Shown piece by piece: positions 41,408-44,492 of a DNA stretch of 44,492 bases. Position 1 is the first letter of the stretch. Each line of letters begins with the position of its first letter. The notes under the pieces were generated by a model. It was given only the letters and a program-made list of their open reading frames with translations. It was not told where the DNA came from and did no database searches. The stretch spans positions 1-44,492 of the forward strand of contig CAYPGQ010000029.1 in assembly GCA_964410125.1 (NCBI GenBank). Reading direction: 5' to 3'. Both the position numbers and the translations under genes were made by a program. The stretch is from G020348385 sp964410125. Its GTDB lineage: Bacteria > Acidobacteriota > Aminicenantia > Aminicenantales > Aminicenantaceae.

Positions 41408-41484
41408 ATTCTTAGCCCTGTTACGCTTGAAAATCCGGATAATCCATGATAATTTAACGATGGAAAATTTATATACGTCTTGCA

Positions 41485-42666
41485 ATGAAATCTAAAAGCA
41501 TGGTCACTCTGCTCCGGGGGGGAGATATTTTTGCGCCATCGTCATTGGGAAAAAGAGATATCTTGATTCTGGGATCGAAGATCGCGGCTGTCTCTGATCC
41601 TGGCAAAATCCAGATATCAGGCCTTCCCGTGTTGGAAGAAGACGTTTCAGATAAAATAGTAATTCCAGGATTCATCGACAGTCATGTTCACATTCTTGGA
41701 GGAGGAGGGGAAGGAGGACCGGCAACCCGGGTTCCGGAAATACCCATACAGAGCATCTTGGCCAGCGGAGTAACCACCTTGATAGGCTGCCTCGGGACGG
41801 ATGGGACAACCCGGCACATGGAATCCCTCCTCGCCAAAGCCAAAGGACTGGAAATCGAGGGCGTGACCACCTATATTTTTTCAGGTTCTTATCAAATCCC
41901 CGTCGTCACCATCACGGGGGGGGTGCGCTCGGATATTTTGATGCTAGAAAAGGTCATCGGAGCCGGAGAAATCGCCATTTCCGATCACCGCTCATCCCAG
42001 CCGACTTTTGCAGAATTCGCCCGACTTGCTGCCGAGTGCAGGATGGGAGGGATGTTGGGACAAAAAGCAGGTGTGTTGCACTGTCACCTCGGAGATGGCC
42101 CCAGGAAGCTGGAATTTTTATTCAGGTTGATAACGGAAACAGAAATCCCGATCACACAAGTCATCCCTACTCACGTCAATCGGAATCCTGAGCTCCTGGA
42201 TGAGGCCATCCGTTTCACACTTCAAGGTGGATACATGGATCTCACTGCAGGAATGGATCCAGCTTCAGACAAAGGACATATCAGCGTAGCTTCATCCCTT
42301 AAGCTTTGCCTAGAAAGAAGCGCTCCCCTGGATCATATCACTATCAGCTCGGACGGCAACGGCAGCATGCCAGTTTTCGATGATACTGGACGGCTTATTG
42401 GCTTAACCATCGCCACACAAAAAAGCCTTTGGGCAAATTTCCGCTTCCTGCTCAAACAGAATATGTTAGGTTTAGAGGACAGCATTAAACTCTTCTCGAC
42501 CACACCTGCCGTTTTCTACAAGCTGAAACAGAAAGGAGAAATCAAACCGGGGATGGATGCAGATATTCTTCTTTTGGACAAGGATTTCAACTTGACCGCC
42601 TCATTCGCTATGGGTCACAAAATGATGGCCGGGGGCAAACTCCTTGTCAAAGGCACTTTTTCGTGA
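41485..42666 (+). CDS. iadA: Isoaspartyl dipeptidase (beta-aspartyl-peptidase)
   Basis: 393 residues, amidohydrolase superfamily. The first metal motif is GFIDSHVHILGGGGEGGPATR, closely matching IadA. Later signatures are GCLGTDGTTRHMESLLAKA, GEIAISDHRSSQP, HCHLGDGPRKLEFLF (metal His), IPTHVNRNPELLDEA and the catalytic Asp in ISSDGNGSMP. It hydrolyses beta-aspartyl dipeptides formed when isoaspartate-damaged proteins are degraded, giving free aspartate. The start ATG 41485 has no Shine-Dalgarno; ATG 41500 (MVTLLRGG) is an alternative. It is followed 31 bp later by an NhaC-family transporter, probably in the same transcript. Confidence 0.95.
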   Translation: MKSKSMVTLLRGGDIFAPSSLGKRDILILGSKIAAVSDPGKIQISGLPVLEEDVSDKIVIPGFIDSHVHILGGGGEGGPATRVPEIPIQSILASGVTTLIGCLGTDGTTRHMESLLAKAKGLEIEGVTTYIFSGSYQIPVVTITGGVRSDILMLEKVIGAGEIAISDHRSSQPTFAEFARLAAECRMGGMLGQKAGVLHCHLGDGPRKLEFLFRLITETEIPITQVIPTHVNRNPELLDEAIRFTLQGGYMDLTAGMDPASDKGHISVASSLKLCLERSAPLDHITISSDGNGSMPVFDDTGRLIGLTIATQKSLWANFRFLLKQNMLGLEDSIKLFSTTPAVFYKLKQKGEIKPGMDADILLLDKDFNLTASFAMGHKMMAGGKLLVKGTFS

Positions 42667-42697
42667 TCGGTTTCCGCTACGGAACAGGAAAGTCACA

Positions 42698-44125
42698 ATG
42701 AGCAATAATCCAAACAAACAAACACCTCACCGAAAAAAACCAAATCTGGCCGTGGCTCTTGTTCCGATTATCGCTATGGGTTTACTTTTAGGGATCGGTT
42801 ACGGTATCTACAAAATATCACCTCAAGTGCTTCTTGTGTCAGCAGCCTTTATCACAGGATGCTTGGGCCTGCTGTTGCGCTTCAGTTGGCAAGAGATGGA
42901 AAGGGGGATCGTGGAGAGCATCCACAAGGCCATGCCAGCGATCCTGATCATGCTGTGCGTGGGTATTTTGATCGGCGCGTGGATCGCAAGCGGCACCATT
43001 CCGATGGTTATTTATTATGGCCTAAAACTCATATCCCCAAAATTTTTTCTGGTCACAGCCTGTTTTGTGTGTTCACTCACCTCGATCACGACAGGGACCT
43101 CCTGGGGAACTATCGGGACTCTCGGCGTTGCGTTTATCGGGATAGCCATGGGCCTGGGTATTCCCCTCGGACCTGCGGCCGGAGCCATCGTCGCCGGGGC
43201 TTATTTCGGCGACAAGATGTCTCCTTTTTCGGATGTCACCAACTTGGCCCCTGTTGCCGCAGGCTCAAATTTGTTCGATCACATTAAACACATGCTCTGG
43301 TCGGCAACTCCAGCTTGGTTACTAGGTTTATTCATCTATTTTTTGGTCGGCCTTAAGTATGGGGCAGAATCCGTCGAATCCGAAACCATGGTTCTTATCA
43401 CCCAAACATTAAAGGCAAATTTTAACTTCAACATATTTCTTCTTCTTCCGATGGTCATCGTCTTCTACTTTGCCGCAACCAAAAAGCCCACCATCCCCGG
43501 AATGCTGTTCTCCTCCTTTGTTGCAGGGATCCTGGCCATAATCTTCCAGAAAGCATCCATCACTGAGATCGCCACAGCTTTGAATACAGGTTATCAAGCA
43601 AACACGGGAATAGAACAGGTCGACAAACTGATAAGCCGTGGAGGAATGATGAGCATGATGGAGACACAGCTGGTCGCATTCACAGCCTTCAGCTTCGGTG
43701 GCATCATGCAGCGCACAGGGCTTTTGTCCGTCATCCTGGAAAAGGTTATGAAGTTTGCCAGCAAAATTTGGAGCATCGTCCTCACCACCATCGCCACCTC
43801 GATAGTAACGGCTTTGGTCACAGGAAGCAGCTATCTTTCCATGATTATCCCAGGTGAGCTGTTGGCTCCGGTTTACAAAAAAAAGAAACTTGCCGCCAAA
43901 AACCTATCGCGTATCATCGAGGAGAGCGGAGCTATCATCGTCCCTCTTATCCCCTGGAGCATGGCCGGTGTGTACATTACCGGCACAATCGGTGTTTCGA
44001 CCTTTTCCTACCTTCCGTGGGCCATCATGAATTACGCAGCTGTGGTGATACTGGCCGTATTCGGATTCACAAAATTCACGATGGCGCCAAAAATCAGAGA
44101 AGACGAAACACAAATCGGAAGCTGA
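42698..44125 (+). CDS. NhaC-family sodium:proton antiporter-like transporter
   Basis: 475 residues from ATG 42698, which has AGGAAAG just upstream; the frame extends to a TTG at 42644 inside iadA, but that is not needed. It has about 11 membrane segments. Typical NhaC blocks are LTSITTGTSWGTIGTLGVAFIGIA, GAIVAGAYFGDKMSPFSDVTNLAPVAAGS and TALVTGSSYLSMIIPGE. The family exchanges sodium for protons, but many members are substrate symporters or exchangers. Its place right behind iadA suggests import of isoaspartyl dipeptides or export/import of an amino acid; that is inference. It ends 25 bp before the convergent zinc-ribbon gene. Confidence 0.9.
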   Translation: MSNNPNKQTPHRKKPNLAVALVPIIAMGLLLGIGYGIYKISPQVLLVSAAFITGCLGLLLRFSWQEMERGIVESIHKAMPAILIMLCVGILIGAWIASGTIPMVIYYGLKLISPKFFLVTACFVCSLTSITTGTSWGTIGTLGVAFIGIAMGLGIPLGPAAGAIVAGAYFGDKMSPFSDVTNLAPVAAGSNLFDHIKHMLWSATPAWLLGLFIYFLVGLKYGAESVESETMVLITQTLKANFNFNIFLLLPMVIVFYFAATKKPTIPGMLFSSFVAGILAIIFQKASITEIATALNTGYQANTGIEQVDKLISRGGMMSMMETQLVAFTAFSFGGIMQRTGLLSVILEKVMKFASKIWSIVLTTIATSIVTALVTGSSYLSMIIPGELLAPVYKKKKLAAKNLSRIIEESGAIIVPLIPWSMAGVYITGTIGVSTFSYLPWAIMNYAAVVILAVFGFTKFTMAPKIREDETQIGS

Positions 44126-44150
44126 TCCACAAGAATTCAAAAATCCAGAA

Positions 44151-44429
44151 TTATTCGGTGTCTTTTTTGTCGATATTCGTAAGCGCTTTTTCGAAAATCT
44201 CTCTGGCCTTCTTTTTCCTTTCCTTCTGCATTTCGGAAGTGGCTTTAAATTTTCTTTCGAATCCCTCCCTCTTTTTCTTCTCCTGCACCAAAAGATCATC
44301 CAATGTCCCCTTTTTACGTTTGCCCTTTTCCGATCTGATGACCTGTTGAGTGACGGGATCGATCCAGAGCACTTTCTGGCATCCCGGACATTGGATGCGA
44401 AAAACCGTTTTTTCTTTCTCTGCCTTCAT
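44151..44429 (-). CDS. Small zinc-ribbon-like protein of unknown function
   Basis: 92 residues. The N-terminal part has FRIQCPGCQKVLWIDP, one CxxC knuckle, with no clear second pair of cysteines, so metal binding may need a dimer or be incomplete. From residue 30 on it is highly charged and helical (EKGKRKKGTLDDLLVQEKKKREGFERKF in part), suggesting a coiled coil. The ATG at 44429 lacks a good ribosome binding site. It is convergent with the NhaC-like gene. The CPGC-K-W-I-D-P start is a pattern seen in small conserved hypothetical proteins of deltaproteobacteria-like genomes; I cannot give a function. Confidence 0.65.
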   Translation of the reverse strand: MKAEKEKTVFRIQCPGCQKVLWIDPVTQQVIRSEKGKRKKGTLDDLLVQEKKKREGFERKFKATSEMQKERKKKAREIFEKALTNIDKKDTE

Positions 44430-44492
44430 CGATAACTTGAACTATTCATAAAAAATGCCGATGCTTTTTTTACTTCGACAATATCATGAAGT

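Noticed and set aside
42644..42697. N-terminal extension of the NhaC-like protein from a TTG codon
   Set aside because: The ATG at 42698 has a good AGGAAAG site and the extension lies inside iadA with no conserved sequence.
1..44492. CRISPR array, rRNA operon, prophage or complete insertion sequence
   Set aside because: No regularly spaced repeats, no rRNA-like stretch, and no transposase, integrase or phage gene was found on either strand.

Overview
This is a 44.5-kb window, with GC in the mid-40s by eye, from a Gram-negative (diderm) bacterium. It carries an outer-membrane secretin, lipoprotein signal peptides, a PpiD-type periplasmic chaperone and an M50 site-2 protease. Several features together resemble uncultured Acidobacteriota/Aminicenantes-like or deltaproteobacteria-like genomes: a secretin with an N-terminal TPR and C-terminal cohesin domain, the order M50-trpS-scpA-scpB, an ispH-rpsA-IHF-HIT run, and a TRAP-like permease beside a probable DUF6305 protein. 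That placement is an inference. The sequence looks like a metagenome-type scaffold, because a 100-N gap (25921-26020) is flanked by the same exact 55-bp sequence on both sides. This is what two unmerged de Bruijn contigs look like, so the true junction is probably continuous.

Region 1 (1-15628) is mostly type IV pilus / type II secretion machinery on the minus strand. Minor prepilins fimT-pilV-pilW run off the left edge and sit behind a good sigma-54 promoter (2091-2106). A plus-strand pair, a GT-C-type membrane glycosyltransferase and asnB, follows. Next come tilS, a tRNA(CAT) with its own sigma-70 promoter, and a seven-gene assembly operon (pilC/gspF, pilB/gspE, pilM, pilN, pilO, pilP/gspC, secretin-cohesin) behind a consensus sigma-70 promoter.

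Region 2 (15881-20483) holds a small secreted protein, a PDZ-containing membrane histidine kinase and an NtrC-family regulator with an intact GAFTGA motif. This pair diverges from the assembly operon and is the obvious candidate to drive the sigma-54 pilin promoter. Region 3 (20507-25822) holds an M1-like zinc peptidase, speD, and an Lrp/AsnC regulator divergent from an alpha-type glnA, with overlapping promoters and repeated ACTATTA sites between the last two.

Region 4 (26068-33932) has a housekeeping run (M50 protease, trpS, scpA, scpB). It continues into an amino-acid-scavenging cluster: gamma-glutamyltransferase, a DUF6305-like secreted protein, a TRAP-type large permease, an overlooked 48-aa two-helix membrane protein, and an exported AstE/aspartoacylase-like metalloenzyme. 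I consider this the most interesting candidate system. It looks like a TRAP-like importer lacking the usual DctP and DctQ, coupled to enzymes that release amino acids from gamma-glutamyl or N-acyl conjugates.

Region 5 (33964-44429) contains ispH-rpsA-IHF-HIT-acyl-CoA dehydrogenase-ppiD, a divergent PlsC-like acyltransferase, a second peptide-scavenging pair (isoaspartyl dipeptidase iadA plus an NhaC-family transporter), and a small zinc-ribbon protein. Three short motifs typical of REP/RAYT-type dispersed repeats lie in intergenic spots. No CRISPR array, rRNA, phage or complete insertion sequence was seen.
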